From assembly GCA_015272215.1 (NCBI GenBank), contig JACYMD010000070.1, positions 1-64,000 of the forward strand: 64,000 nucleotides of DNA, in the 5' to 3' direction. The notes below the pieces were generated by a model. That model was not told the origin of the DNA. It did not search any database and was given only the letters and a program-made list of their open reading frames with translations. Position 1 is the first letter of the stretch, and every line of letters begins with the position of its first letter. The stretch is from Rivularia sp. T60_A2020_040. Its GTDB lineage: Bacteria > Cyanobacteriota > Cyanobacteriia > Cyanobacteriales > Nostocaceae. Positions 1 to 9,603 of this stretch are shown here, in pieces. Both the position numbers and the translations under genes were made by a program.

Positions 1-148
1 ATTTGCTACATAAGTATTCTAACCTATTTTTGCTCTTATAATTGTTTAAGTCCCGATATTAGTTTATCTTTGATGATTTGATTAATTCTTCTTTCAAAAG
101 ATAGATAGAATGGTGAATTAAGGTTAACCTAACTACGACAACAAGCAT

Positions 149-212
149 AGAAGTCGGGTTTTTACCACGTTTATCTTCTATCTAGAGTATTTATCCCAAA
201 AACCCGACTTCT
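149..212. repeat. Inverted repeat, AGAAGTCGGGTTTTT arms
   Basis: Two perfect 15-bp arms (149-163 and 198-212) flank a 34-bp AT-rich spacer. A diverged full copy lies at about 54287-54354. Single arms occur near 7651, 21537 and 26012, and a variant near 48789. This is a dispersed short palindromic repeat of unknown function with no coding capacity. Confidence 0.75.
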
Positions 213-265
213 CACCCCGGATAAATTCATACAAACCCGGTTTATTCAGCGTAAGTCCTACTATA

Positions 266-303
266 AAATAGAGGTTTCCATATAAAAATGAAAACCCCTA
301 TTT
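266..303 (-). terminator. Candidate terminator of the lipoprotein gene
   Basis: Arms at 266-277 and 292-303 can form a 12-bp stem with one mismatch and a 14-nt loop, 38 bp beyond the stop of the minus-strand lipoprotein gene. The trailing T tract is weak, so termination is an inference. Confidence 0.4.
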
Positions 304-341
304 TTAAACCTATTTACCTTGCTCGATGTACAAACATCAAT

Positions 342-1163
342 TTACTTTTGTAAAGAATTAGGTAATGCTGAAGGATAGATATTATCCACTATTAATACAG
401 GTTTCTGATTATAGTCTGTTTCTAACTGACTGCGTACACCAGTATCCCAATTAAATTTATAATCTCTTTCCAAATCAGCAACCGTAAATTGTCTTAAGGT
501 ACCTGTAGCAACAACAGTTTCACCAATTTTAAGAGTTTGTTGAGGTGGAACCACATTTGGTTCATTCGGTACTAAAATTAATAAGTCATCAGCACCGATT
601 AATGCCTGATCTTCAAGAACAAATACATTATTCCCAGTTACATTTTTGATTGTACCAGGTACTGCAATCACTTTATTGTAATACTCATCGGGATTTGTGG
701 TAATTTGACCTGGTTTTGGTGCTAGTGCAATTGATTTAGCAATTATTGCTGGTTTACCTTCAAATGTTTGATAATCTTTCGAGTCTAATTCTAACTTGTA
801 CTTTTGACTAACATCACCAGCGGCAAATTTCTGAACTTCACCCGTAATTTGTAATTCTGTACCTTGAGGAAGTGGTTGAGTTTCTCCCGTTGCATTCACA
901 ATTAAGATGCTATCACCACCAAAAAAGTCATCATTAGTAACAGCAAATGTCGCAGGACTAATTTTGTTTATGACATCAGTTCTAATTGTAACAGTTTGTC
1001 CTACTAAGTTATCGGTGTTATCAGTAACATCCTTAGCCGTAACGTTTTTTTGTTGGGGTTGGGTAAGATTTTCTGTTGTTTCTGTTGTTTGGGTACAAGC
1101 TGGAAGAATTACCGCAGCTAATGCTAAAGCTAAAGCCTTTGAACGAAATCTATTTATCAACAT
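342..1163 (-). CDS. Lipoprotein with two OB-like repeats
   Basis: A 273-residue exported protein of unknown function. The N-terminus has basic residues, a hydrophobic stretch and a lipobox ending LPAC (Cys about 23), so it is probably a lipid-anchored protein facing the periplasm. After a Thr/Gln-rich linker, two related ~100-residue segments follow (about 45-145 and 150-265). Each has a strand-rich pattern: a GxxVxxxG-like phrase, then a 'fvl.d..l.g.d.lLi' stretch, then a 'TGxvxxF' phrase, which suggests duplicated OB-fold-like domains. It stands alone between intergenic regions. The lipoprotein call is firm; the OB-fold idea is pattern-based. Confidence 0.75.
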   Translation of the reverse strand: MLINRFRSKALALALAAVILPACTQTTETTENLTQPQQKNVTAKDVTDNTDNLVGQTVTIRTDVINKISPATFAVTNDDFFGGDSILIVNATGETQPLPQGTELQITGEVQKFAAGDVSQKYKLELDSKDYQTFEGKPAIIAKSIALAPKPGQITTNPDEYYNKVIAVPGTIKNVTGNNVFVLEDQALIGADDLLILVPNEPNVVPPQQTLKIGETVVATGTLRQFTVADLERDYKFNWDTGVRSQLETDYNQKPVLIVDNIYPSALPNSLQK

Positions 1164-1685
1164 GGAAAACTGTCCTCAAAACGTTTGTATCTGTTAAATA
1201 ACCGTAGTTAGAAAAAACTACTTACATTAACTCAAATTAATTATCTGAAATTTCTGCTAAGCATTATGATTTAAAATTTTACCTATCCTCCTCACACTGC
1301 TTATCACTATTTTTTATTTAGATTTACAGCTATATATAATTACTAACTTTTTATTAGATAGGCTATAGGTCACAGAATTTCAGATATTTAACTCTGTCAA
1401 GAATAAAACATAAACAAAGCAATGGCTTCTATCTTAAGAAGGAGTTAAGGCATAAAAAATATTATAATTTAAGTTTTTATATATTTATTTATTATTTAGA
1501 TCAACCCGAAAATTTCAAATTCACAAACTTCTATTTATTCAAATACTGTTTTTACCAAATTGTCAATATCTTAAAGACATAATTCAAATCATTATTTAAA
1601 TACCTCTTAAGATATAATTTGTAGATATAATTTGCAACTCAAAACTCTCCTATAGAAAAGGCTGATAAAAATGTCTTTACAATTA
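1164..1685. other. AT-rich intergenic region
   Basis: About 520 bp between two minus-strand genes. No ORF, tandem repeat or clear hairpin is seen. It probably carries the promoter of the lipoprotein gene. Confidence 0.5.
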
Positions 1686-4600
1686 CTACCCTGTCACTTT
1701 TTCTAAAATACTTAATAATTCATCTGCACCAAAAGGTTTAGCCAAAAATCCTTGAATGCTAGTACCTGATGCTTGGGCTAAAGCTTCAGTAGAAACTAGT
1801 CCACTCATGGCAATAATTTTGATTTTGGGATTCATTTGTTGCAAAGTCCGGATAGCTGTTACACCGTCCATTGATGGCATCATGATATCCATTAAAACCA
1901 CATTAATTTCTTTTTTGTGCTGTACGTAAAATGCAATTGCTTCAATACCATCTTTGGCTGTAATTACGCGGAAATTATAGCTTTCAAGGGTGGATTTAAT
2001 AATTTCACAAATTCCAGTTTCATCATCTACAACTAAAATTAATTCTTGATTCCCTCTGGGTAATTGCTTGTTTTCTGGTATCGATGAAACTTCTCCTTCT
2101 ATGGTTGGGAGATAAACTTTGAATTGAGTACCTTGTCCTATTTTGCTCGATACTTCAATGAAACCACCGTGGTTTTTGACAATACCCAATACCGTTGATA
2201 AACCTAATCCTGTACCTTTTCCAATTTCTTTAGTAGTAAAAAATGGATCAAAAATTCTATCTATAATTTGTGGAGAAATACCAATTCCAGTATCAGCAAT
2301 GGTAATTACAACATAAGGACCTACTTTTGCTTCAATATTCATTTTGGCATAGCTTTCATCGACAAATTTATTCCGAGCTGCTATTGTCAAAATCCCTCCA
2401 TCTGGCATTGCATCACGAGCATTTACTACTAAATTCATCAACACCTGATGCAGTTGAGTCGTATCTGCTGAAACTGCCCATAATTCTGCTGATAAATCTC
2501 TGTCAATTTCAATGTTTTTGGGAAATGTTCCTCTTACAAAGTCTTCAATATCTTTCAACAGATGCTTGACTTGTACCACGGTATGTTTACCTTCATCACC
2601 GCGAGCAAATGAAAGCACTTGCTTGACTAAATTAGCCCCCCGTTTGGCGTTTGCTTCCAGCATTACCAGCATTCCCTGGGAAGTTTCATCTACATTCCCA
2701 AGTTTGAGCGGCAGTAACTGCGCGATTGCCAAAATTGGTGTGAGCATATTATTTAAATCGTGAGCGATACCGCTTGCTAATGTACCGAGGCTTTCTAAAC
2801 GTTGAACACGGAGAAATTGGTTTTCAAGCTGTTTTTTCTCGGTGATGTCGGTATCTACGCTCAAAATTGATTTTGGATTGCCGATTTGATCTTTTACTAA
2901 AGTCCAGCGACTAGCAACCGTAATTTCTCTACCCTCTTTGGTAATTTTTATTAGTTCACCTTGCCAATAACCACTGCGTTTTACTCCTTGGAGTGCTTCG
3001 AGCAATTCTAAGGAAAAATCTTCATACAAAAGCTCGTTGGCACTCTTTCCTAAAATTTCTTCTGCTGTCCAACCGTACATCCGCTCTGCACCTGGATTAC
3101 AGTATAAAATATTTCCTTCTAGACTGATTAAAAGAATTGCATCTGTGGCAACATCGAGTAAAGCTGCTTGCTCAGCAATTTTCTCTTCTGCTTGTTTACG
3201 CTCGGTTATATCTATGCAAGAACCAATATAGCCAGCAAAACTTCCATCGGGATTAAATCTAGGACTACCTTTGTCTAAAATCCAGCGATATTCCTGATTT
3301 CGATTTTGCAAGCGGTATTCCATGGAAAACCTTTGACGAGCATCAAAAGCATTAAAATAAATTTCTACACAACTTTCTCGATCATCCGGATGAACTCCTT
3401 CTATCCAACCGTTACCAATCTCTTCTTCTAAAGTTCGTCCGGTAAATTCCAACCAGTTAGCATTAAAATAATTACAAGATTTGTCACATCCAGCCATCCA
3501 AATCAATACAGGGGCTGTGTCTGCCATTGTACGGAATCTTTCTTCACTTTCTCGTAATGCTACTTCTGCTTGTTTGTATTCGCTGATATCTTTAGAAATA
3601 CCATAAAAACGCACAATTTTTCCTGTTACATCTCGTTCTACTTTTCCACAAGAAAAGGCGTAACCAAGAGTTCCATCTGAATGGAAAAATCGGAATTCTG
3701 TTTCATAAGGAATACCTTGCTCGATAGCATTTTTAATTAGCTGATTTACCCGTTCCCTATCCTCTTCATAAATAAATTCATTGATAGCTGCAATGTCAGG
3801 AGTGATATTATCTTCATTGCGATTAAAAAATCGATAAAATTCTTCTGACCACCAAGTTTCATCTGTTGTCAAATCCCATGACCAACTACCAATTTTAGCA
3901 ATTCGTTGTGCTTCTTGGAGCAAAGCTTCTGTTTGACGTAACTTTTCTTCGGCTTGTTTGCGTTGAGTTATATTTCTAATTACAGCTAATAAACCAATCT
4001 TTTCACCGTTATTATTATTCAGAAAACAAACTGATAACTCAACGTAAATTTGCTCTCCATTCTTTTTAATATGAATATTTTCTCCCTGCCACCAACCTAT
4101 TGCTGATAAACTTTCTTTAGCAATCTGTTTATCCTGTAAATTTAGCCACTTATATTTATAAACGGATGATAAATTTTGCCCGATAAATTCCGCAGCATTA
4201 ATATTATATTGCTCCTCGGCTCGTTTATTTAAATAAATAATTTTATGTTCGTTATCAACAGCAATCACTGCATCACTGACATGAGCTAAAATATTTGCAT
4301 CAAATTTAATTTGTGCTTCTGCTGCGGAAATATCTGTAATTGCCTGTTGCTTAGTATCAGCATTTGCATGGTTTAGCTCGCTAATTTTTGTTTCTAATTC
4401 AAGTTGTTTTTGCAGAATGTCGATAATACCATCATCTTTATTTATAACCATTCGCAATAACTTTTTTTCTTCAATAATTCCGATAAAATTATCTTTTTCA
4501 TCGACAACTGGTAAATGGGAAATTCGACGCTCACCCATTACTTGTAATACTGTAAAAACATCTTGATTTGGTGATTTTTTTAAGCTGATGATTTCTCGTT

Positions 4601-4862
4601 TCATCACTTCACCTATTTGAATAGATGATAAATCTCTACCAGAAGCAGCCAGTCTGAGTGCATCTGCTTGAGTAAATATCCCCATCAAACAAGATTCTTG
4701 AACAATTAAAACACAGCTTGCCTTGTCTTCATCTGCATAACTGACATTCAACATCAAAGTAATTGCATCGCTAACCAAAGTCTCTGGTGTAACTGTTAAA
4801 CAATAAGTATCAATAACCCGATTTAAAGCAACTAAATTATTAAACTCGGTAATATATGACAT
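1686..4862 (-). CDS. Hybrid histidine kinase, CBS-PAS4-HisKA-HATPase-REC
   Basis: A 1058-residue soluble sensor kinase with no membrane segment. In order: a CBS pair (about 1-150, possible nucleotide sensing), a short coiled coil, four PAS/PAC modules (about 180-300, 310-435, 436-560, 565-690), HisKA with the phospho-acceptor His701 in GIAHDLNN, an HATPase with N and G boxes (DTGIGI, GKGTGLGLS), and a C-terminal receiver (about 940-1058) with acceptor Asp992 in LMDIMMP. Family knowledge supports autophosphorylation on His701 and transfer to Asp992. It has no output domain, so a separate His-phosphotransfer protein or regulator is needed. The signal is unknown. The universal stress gene and the OmpR regulator downstream are neighbours, not proven partners. 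Confidence 0.93.
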   Translation of the reverse strand: MSYITEFNNLVALNRVIDTYCLTVTPETLVSDAITLMLNVSYADEDKASCVLIVQESCLMGIFTQADALRLAASGRDLSSIQIGEVMKREIISLKKSPNQDVFTVLQVMGERRISHLPVVDEKDNFIGIIEEKKLLRMVINKDDGIIDILQKQLELETKISELNHANADTKQQAITDISAAEAQIKFDANILAHVSDAVIAVDNEHKIIYLNKRAEEQYNINAAEFIGQNLSSVYKYKWLNLQDKQIAKESLSAIGWWQGENIHIKKNGEQIYVELSVCFLNNNNGEKIGLLAVIRNITQRKQAEEKLRQTEALLQEAQRIAKIGSWSWDLTTDETWWSEEFYRFFNRNEDNITPDIAAINEFIYEEDRERVNQLIKNAIEQGIPYETEFRFFHSDGTLGYAFSCGKVERDVTGKIVRFYGISKDISEYKQAEVALRESEERFRTMADTAPVLIWMAGCDKSCNYFNANWLEFTGRTLEEEIGNGWIEGVHPDDRESCVEIYFNAFDARQRFSMEYRLQNRNQEYRWILDKGSPRFNPDGSFAGYIGSCIDITERKQAEEKIAEQAALLDVATDAILLISLEGNILYCNPGAERMYGWTAEEILGKSANELLYEDFSLELLEALQGVKRSGYWQGELIKITKEGREITVASRWTLVKDQIGNPKSILSVDTDITEKKQLENQFLRVQRLESLGTLASGIAHDLNNMLTPILAIAQLLPLKLGNVDETSQGMLVMLEANAKRGANLVKQVLSFARGDEGKHTVVQVKHLLKDIEDFVRGTFPKNIEIDRDLSAELWAVSADTTQLHQVLMNLVVNARDAMPDGGILTIAARNKFVDESYAKMNIEAKVGPYVVITIADTGIGISPQIIDRIFDPFFTTKEIGKGTGLGLSTVLGIVKNHGGFIEVSSKIGQGTQFKVYLPTIEGEVSSIPENKQLPRGNQELILVVDDETGICEIIKSTLESYNFRVITAKDGIEAIAFYVQHKKEINVVLMDIMMPSMDGVTAIRTLQQMNPKIKIIAMSGLVSTEALAQASGTSIQGFLAKPFGADELLSILEKVTG

Positions 4863-5156
4863 AGTACAAAGCCTTATAAATAATTAAGGCATTACGGTAT
4901 ATATATCGTCAATTTCACTGATTTTTTGCGAAAAAGTCTGTTTTACAAAATAATGCTTCAGAATATAATCAAAAATAAGACAATTAATTAACTAACTCGC
5001 TGAAAGTAAACACAAATAGCACTGGTTTACAAAGTCTGATCACTACTTGTTATTTCCCTGGGAACTACTTCTCAATCCTAATTACTATTTTCAACACCAA
5101 CGGACTTTAATTAATTCTTTACTCCCTTCCCAGCAGAAGATTACCGATAAAAAAAA

Positions 5157-5183
5157 CCGCAGAGACGCAGAGAGCGCAGAGGA
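5157..5183. repeat. GCAGAGACGCAGAG direct repeat
   Basis: Short imperfect direct copies of CGCAGAG. The same family appears in the opposite orientation before coaX (11470-11513, CCTCCGCGTTAA-type units). Known only as dispersed cyanobacterial intergenic repeats; no function can be assigned. Confidence 0.5.
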
Positions 5184-5200
5184 AAGAGGTAAACAGAGAT

Positions 5201-5245
5201 GAACCGCACCCTCCATGGGTGAAAGGTAATCGCCAGGAACGGTTC
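5201..5245. repeat. Two-stem inverted repeat
   Basis: Outer arms GAACCG (5201-5206) and CGGTTC (5240-5245) enclose a perfect inner hairpin, CACCC-TCCAT-GGGTG (5207-5221). It could be a small RNA structure or a repeat element. No promoter or T tract is obvious. Confidence 0.4.
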
Positions 5246-5450
5246 GGAGGAATAAGTAAGTAATTAATTATTTATTTAATTAATTAATTAATTATCTATT
5301 TCAATTTTAGAAACAACTCACCTGATGATTGTAGCAACTTTTTAAAACTTAACAGTTAAAAAATGTAGAAACACTTTGGATATTGTGTCTCTACATCAAT
5401 AAAATTCGATAATTTATATTTGAAGGGAATTTAGCAAGATGTTTGTCTAT

Positions 5451-5984
5451 TCAACTTTTACTTATAGCCTCTACCTTTGCTGTTGCAACTGCTTCGTCGG
5501 GATGATGAATTATTCCTTGTACTGTTAACACCGAACAAGGAGCATGATGAAGTACATAATTACTCACACTACCCAGCAGAAGTTCACTGATTCCCCGACG
5601 ACCCCGACGACCGATTATAATTACATCAGCCTCCCAATTTCGAGCCATATCGCAAATCATTTGCGATGGTTCACCAATATTTTGAGAAAATTCTGTTTCA
5701 ACTCCTAATTTACTCACTTGTTCGCACAGCGATCGCAACCATTTTAATCTATTATCTTTCAGCTTTTCCCAGTCGTTGGCATACTTACTATTATTTGGCT
5801 GTAATTGGGGATAAAGAATTGTTGGTTGTAAAAACAAAGGATCGGTATATTGCTCATCAAGTGGGGATAAAACGTGTAGCAACATTAAGTTTCCATTTGT
5901 TATTTTTGCTAGAGATACAGCTTGATCAAGTACTTGCTGACTCTGAACTGAATTATCGATGGCAACAAGAATTCTATTAAACAT
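5451..5984 (-). CDS. Universal stress protein (UspA family)
   Basis: A 177-residue cytoplasmic protein covering one Usp domain. It begins MFNRILVAIDNS, the usual first strand with the nucleotide-contacting Asp, and ends with the ATP-binding signature GRRGRRG followed by LLLGSVSNYVLHHAPCSVL, matching the G-2x-G-9x-G(S/T) pattern of ATP-binding Usp proteins. About 30 extra residues follow the domain. The family binds ATP or signals stress; the specific role is unknown. It reads in the same direction as the upstream-lying sensor kinase gene, about 590 bp away, so it is probably transcribed separately. Confidence 0.92.
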   Translation of the reverse strand: MFNRILVAIDNSVQSQQVLDQAVSLAKITNGNLMLLHVLSPLDEQYTDPLFLQPTILYPQLQPNNSKYANDWEKLKDNRLKWLRSLCEQVSKLGVETEFSQNIGEPSQMICDMARNWEADVIIIGRRGRRGISELLLGSVSNYVLHHAPCSVLTVQGIIHHPDEAVATAKVEAISKS

Positions 5985-6390
5985 GATATTAATCCTTCTT
6001 TATTGAATAATTAGTAATTCGTAACTGTTAACTGGTTTCTGGGCTCTATCTTTTTTATAGTTGAACAATATGAGGTTTTTGTGAGGATGAAGTTTTCTTT
6101 AGCACATCTATCCTATAAGGGATCAAAATGTCTGGAATACTACTTTTGCGTCGAAGAACAAGTATTTTTTGAGATTTATAAATTTATATTAAGCCCTTCA
6201 ATCCTAATTACAAACAAACCCTTTCCTGTTGATTATCAGCTTATTTTGATTGTGAAAAATATTTGATTTTACTCACAACTTCCTCATATTGTTTTTCTAT
6301 GATTAAAGGATTAACATTTATCTGCTCACTTTGTCGCACTTTTGCATTTCTGAAATCATCGTCAATAATTAATCGAGGAAAACAACAACC
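5985..6390. other. AT-rich intergenic region
   Basis: About 400 bp between divergent genes (usp leftward, zinc-ribbon gene rightward). A 61-codon open frame at 6081-6266 is not considered real. The region presumably holds both promoters; no operator is recognised. Confidence 0.45.
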
Positions 6391-6630
6391 ATGAATTTTT
6401 GTCCTTGCTGTAATGACACACTTTTATCTCACATTAGTAATAACCATACTTACTGGTTTTGTCCCACTTGTTGGCAGGAAATGCCTGTATGTGCTTTACC
6501 AAATTCACATTCCTTTACAGAAGTAATATCGAATAGATTGTCTAAAATGCATCAAAAAGTAGGCAAATCCAGTTTAATTTCTTCTAAATCTTCGAGGAAT
6601 TCATCAGAACTTGCTCTCATGGAAGTTTAA
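6391..6630 (+). CDS. Small zinc-ribbon-like protein
   Basis: A 79-residue protein of unknown function. The first 33 residues hold CPCC (near 4-7) and CPTCW (near 26-29), then another Cys, a plausible zinc ribbon. The rest is Ser-rich and probably disordered. It lies 274 bp before the OmpR-type regulator on the same strand and is followed by a strong hairpin (6684-6710), so it may be its own transcription unit. It could bind nucleic acid or protein; nothing more specific is supported. Confidence 0.6.
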   Translation: MNFCPCCNDTLLSHISNNHTYWFCPTCWQEMPVCALPNSHSFTEVISNRLSKMHQKVGKSSLISSKSSRNSSELALMEV

Positions 6631-6683
6631 TAGTTAAATCAATAAAACACCGCAGTGAAACATTTTTTAATAATTCTATTTTG

Positions 6684-6710
6684 ACCACTCTCTAATTGTT
6701 AGGGGGTGGT
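6684..6710 (+). terminator. Stem-loop after the zinc-ribbon gene
   Basis: An 11-bp stem (6684-6694 with 6700-6710; nine Watson-Crick and two G-U pairs) closes a 5-nt loop about 55 bp past the stop. The following sequence is only weakly T-rich, so it may be a terminator or an mRNA-stabilising hairpin. Confidence 0.45.
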
Positions 6711-6904
6711 TTAATGCTGTTCTATTCAAGATGAAATTTTTCAAAATTTAAAACATTTAAAAAATATAAATAATAATTGATATTTGTTAAGTAAAGCAAA
6801 GCATCATTGAGTTGATATTCTAAAATTTAGATTAATGTAGATTAAGTTTTGTCATATTAATCTTTTTAATATTTTACTGCTTTGATGCTGAAAAAGCTAT
6901 CGGG

Positions 6905-7618
6905 ATGAAAATCTTAATTGTAGAAGATGACCAATATGTAGCAAAGACCTTGAGTCTGATTTTGACCAATCACAATTATGTGATTGAAATTGCTGCTGAT
7001 GGAGAAGAAGCTTGGGGATTCATCAAACTTTTTGATTATGATTTAATCATCCTGGATATTAGTTTACCAAAATTAGATGGTATTAGTCTTTGCCGATTGA
7101 TCCGCTCTGACGGTTTACAAACCCCAATCATGTTATTAACAGCATTGAATTGTCCTCATGAAAAAGCTATAGGTTTGGATGCTGGAGCAGATGACTACAT
7201 AGTTAAACCTTTTGATCAAGAAGAATTAACAGCTCGTATCCGAGCGCTTTTACGTAGAGGAAAAATCAAATCTTTACCTGTTTTAAAGTGGGGTAATTTG
7301 CAGCTTGATCCAAAACGTTATGAAGTAACTTATAATCAACAACTTATTTCTTTAACTCCCAAAGAATATGCTTTATTAGAGCTTTTTTTGCGAAACACTC
7401 ATATTGTATTTAATTGCAACATGATTTTAGACCATTTGTGGTCTTACGAAGATGCTCCCACAGAAGAAGCAGTTCGTACTCACATCAAAGGATTGCGAAT
7501 GAAATTGAAAGCTGCTGGTGTACCTAGTAATACAATCGAAACAGTTTACGGTATTGGTTATCGTTTGAATCAACCAATTGAAGAAAAAACGAAAGAAGCA
7601 TTGAGAGTTGACAGTTGA
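6905..7618 (+). CDS. OmpR-family response regulator
   Basis: A 237-residue DNA-binding regulator. The receiver (1-120) has the acidic pair Asp8/Asp9, acceptor Asp51 in ILDISLPK, and the conserved Lys in VKPFD. A linker leads to a winged-helix output domain (about 130-225) with the typical LTPKEYALLELF start and the YGIGYRL wing at its end. It should bind a promoter when phosphorylated; no kinase lies next to it, though the large sensor kinase is about 2 kb away. The last four codons and the stop come from a TTGACAG tandem repeat, so the C-terminus (RVDS) is probably not ancestral. Confidence 0.93.
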   Translation: MKILIVEDDQYVAKTLSLILTNHNYVIEIAADGEEAWGFIKLFDYDLIILDISLPKLDGISLCRLIRSDGLQTPIMLLTALNCPHEKAIGLDAGADDYIVKPFDQEELTARIRALLRRGKIKSLPVLKWGNLQLDPKRYEVTYNQQLISLTPKEYALLELFLRNTHIVFNCNMILDHLWSYEDAPTEEAVRTHIKGLRMKLKAAGVPSNTIETVYGIGYRLNQPIEEKTKEALRVDS

Positions 7619-7641
7619 CAGTTGACAGTTGACAGTGGACA
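7606..7641. repeat. STRR heptad TTGACAG, overlapping a 3' end
   Basis: About five tandem 7-bp units (TTGACAG, one variant with TGGACAG). The first units are translated as the tail and TGA stop of the response regulator. Confidence 0.85.
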
Positions 7642-7710
7642 ATCATTCTAAAAACCCGACTTCTGATTATGCTAATTACAATCCAAAATCCAAAATCTAA
7701 AATCCAAAAT

Positions 7711-9423
7711 TTAATAATGCGTTCCCGTTTTCCGATAATGTACAGCCGTCACCCCTTCGTTATTCAATACTTTACCGTTATCTACGGTGGCATAAACTAA
7801 CCAATGGTCGCCGCATTCCATACGCGAATTTACAGAGCATTCAACGTATGCTAAAGCATCAGCAAGAGCAGGTGAACCGTTTCCAGCTTCTTCTGTTTCA
7901 ACTCCGGAAAACCTATCCTCACCAGGGTTAAAAGGTTTGAGGAAGTGTTTCATCAATCCTAAATGACCACCTTCTTTTAATACATTCAATACAAAAGAAT
8001 TACCCGAATACATCAAAGATTCTAAGGCTCTATCTTTAGCTACCGCAATGGTTAAACCGGGTGGATTAAAACTGGCTTGGGATACCCAGGAAGCTAACAT
8101 CGCACTGGAGACATCCCCTTGTTTAGCTGTAACAACGCACAAAGAACCGATAATTCTTCCCACAGCTTGTTCCACAGTTGTGGAAGGTTGAGTTGGTGTT
8201 CTGACTTTTTTGGTTTTTTTCAATGCTTGAGCGAAGTCAACTCCCGTTTCTTCACACATTTGCAGCGTTTTCTCATCGGGTTTAAATTTAACTCTAATTG
8301 GATCGAAACCAAAGCGGAATCCAGCATCTTTGAGTTTTCCTTCTAAAATATCAACCGCTTCCCCACTCCAACCAAAGGAACCAAATACACCAGCAAGTTT
8401 ACTTTTGGTAGCCGTAGACAGGATAATACCTAAAGCTGTTTGAATTTGTGTCGGTGCATGACCTCCTAAAGTGGGAGAACCGATGATAAAACCGGATGCT
8501 TTTTCTACTGCTGTTTTGATTTCTTCTGGTTCAACAGCTTCGCAATTGATCGATTCTACCGCGACTCCGGCTTTAGTTATTCCTCTGGCGATCGCACTTG
8601 CTAAGGTTGCGGTATTTCCGTAGGCAGAAGCATAAATTAATGCAACGCTCGTATCTTGAGTAGTTTGCTGTTTGCTCCACTCGCGGTAAGCTTCGGTTAA
8701 ATCGATTAAGCCGTAACGTACTAATGGACCATGATTCGGCGCATACATCCTCACAGATAAATCGGAAATCTTGTCTAAAGCAGTTTCCACTTGACGAGCG
8801 TGGGGTGCCATCAAGCAGTCATAATAATAACGTCTATCTTCGACAAAAATTTTCCAACCTTCATCAAAAACTTGGTCTCCGCAAATATGTGCGCCGAATA
8901 ATTTATCTGAGTAGAGAATTTCTGTTTGAGTATCGTAGGTGCAAAGATGATCGGGATAACGAGGGTTGGGAGTAGGAATAAATTCTAAATTATGTCCTTT
9001 GCCTAAATCAAGGGTTTCTTCTCCCCGCATCACCATCACTGGTAAATCTTCGTTTTCTAAAGCTTTACGTAAGTTAATCGCACCAGGATTAGAACATACA
9101 AATTTTACTTGGGGGGCAATTGTCAGTAAAGCCTTTAAAGTTTCTGCACGATTGGGGTTGACATGACCGATAATTACGTAATCAATCTGAGTAACATCAA
9201 ACCTTTGCTGCAAAGCGTCTAAGTATTTTTCCGTAAAAGTTTCCCCAGGAGGATCAATCAGGGCGATTTTATCGGCTTGAATTAAATAAGAATTCGCAGT
9301 GGTGCCTTTACTCAGAGCGTATTCTATCTCAAATCGTAACCGCGTCCAACTGCGCGATCGCAATATAGTAGTATCTGTAGCAATTGGCAGAATTTGAACG
9401 TCACGAGGCTTATTTTTTAACAT
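7711..9423 (-). CDS. flv1: Flavodiiron protein, Flv1-like (degenerate diiron site)
   Basis: A 570-residue cyanobacterial flavodiiron protein: metallo-beta-lactamase-like domain (about 30-250), flavodoxin domain for FMN (about 260-400, start VALIYASAYGNTATLA), and a C-terminal flavin reductase domain (about 425-570). In partners with a full site the ligand motif is HxExDH; here it reads H87-V-N89-P-N91-R92, and the later His and Asp positions are also changed (NPRYPD, SDKLFG). This is typical of Flv1/Flv2. Family knowledge: Flv1 works with Flv3 to reduce O2 to water downstream of photosystem I. It lies 180 bp after the flv3-like gene, with repeats between. The flv3-flv1 order resembles the heterocyst-specific flv3B-flv1B pair of Anabaena. 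Confidence 0.9.
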   Translation of the reverse strand: MLKNKPRDVQILPIATDTTILRSRSWTRLRFEIEYALSKGTTANSYLIQADKIALIDPPGETFTEKYLDALQQRFDVTQIDYVIIGHVNPNRAETLKALLTIAPQVKFVCSNPGAINLRKALENEDLPVMVMRGEETLDLGKGHNLEFIPTPNPRYPDHLCTYDTQTEILYSDKLFGAHICGDQVFDEGWKIFVEDRRYYYDCLMAPHARQVETALDKISDLSVRMYAPNHGPLVRYGLIDLTEAYREWSKQQTTQDTSVALIYASAYGNTATLASAIARGITKAGVAVESINCEAVEPEEIKTAVEKASGFIIGSPTLGGHAPTQIQTALGIILSTATKSKLAGVFGSFGWSGEAVDILEGKLKDAGFRFGFDPIRVKFKPDEKTLQMCEETGVDFAQALKKTKKVRTPTQPSTTVEQAVGRIIGSLCVVTAKQGDVSSAMLASWVSQASFNPPGLTIAVAKDRALESLMYSGNSFVLNVLKEGGHLGLMKHFLKPFNPGEDRFSGVETEEAGNGSPALADALAYVECSVNSRMECGDHWLVYATVDNGKVLNNEGVTAVHYRKTGTHY

Positions 9424-9535
9424 GGTTTAATAATTGTCAGGAGTTTAATATTAGTTAGGAGTTAGGAATTAAGAGTTAAAAAAGTAAAGAGTTGGAAGTT
9501 AAGAAGTAAGAGTTTTACAAAAAATCAAAAATTTT

Positions 9536-9603
9536 CAACACTTTATTTGATTTTTAACTCCTCACTCCTAACTCCTCACTCCTCACTCCTAACTCCTAAC
9601 TTA
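9536..9603. repeat. STRR heptads (TTAGGAG family) between flv genes
   Basis: Runs of ACTCCTA/ACTCCTC units fill the spacer between the two flavodiiron genes; related units also occur at 9449-9500. On the minus strand they read TTAGGAG and GTGAGGA. No coding potential. Confidence 0.8.

Larger units (their letters stand above)
1..341. other. Intergenic region with palindromic elements
   Basis: No convincing coding region is seen. It holds a two-arm inverted repeat at 149-212 and a hairpin at 266-303 just beyond the lipoprotein gene. The rest is AT-rich. Confidence 0.6.
4863..5450. other. Intergenic region with GCAGAG repeats and a hairpin
   Basis: About 590 bp without a credible gene. It holds a purine-rich direct repeat based on CGCAGAG (5157-5183), a two-stem structure (5201-5245) and a run of TTAA/ATTAATTA repeats (about 5255-5293). 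Confidence 0.5.

Noticed and set aside
6081-6266. 61-codon ORF between the usp and zinc-ribbon genes
   Set aside because: No ribosome site, an odd Tyr/Phe/Ile-rich translation of AT-rich DNA and no recognisable family.
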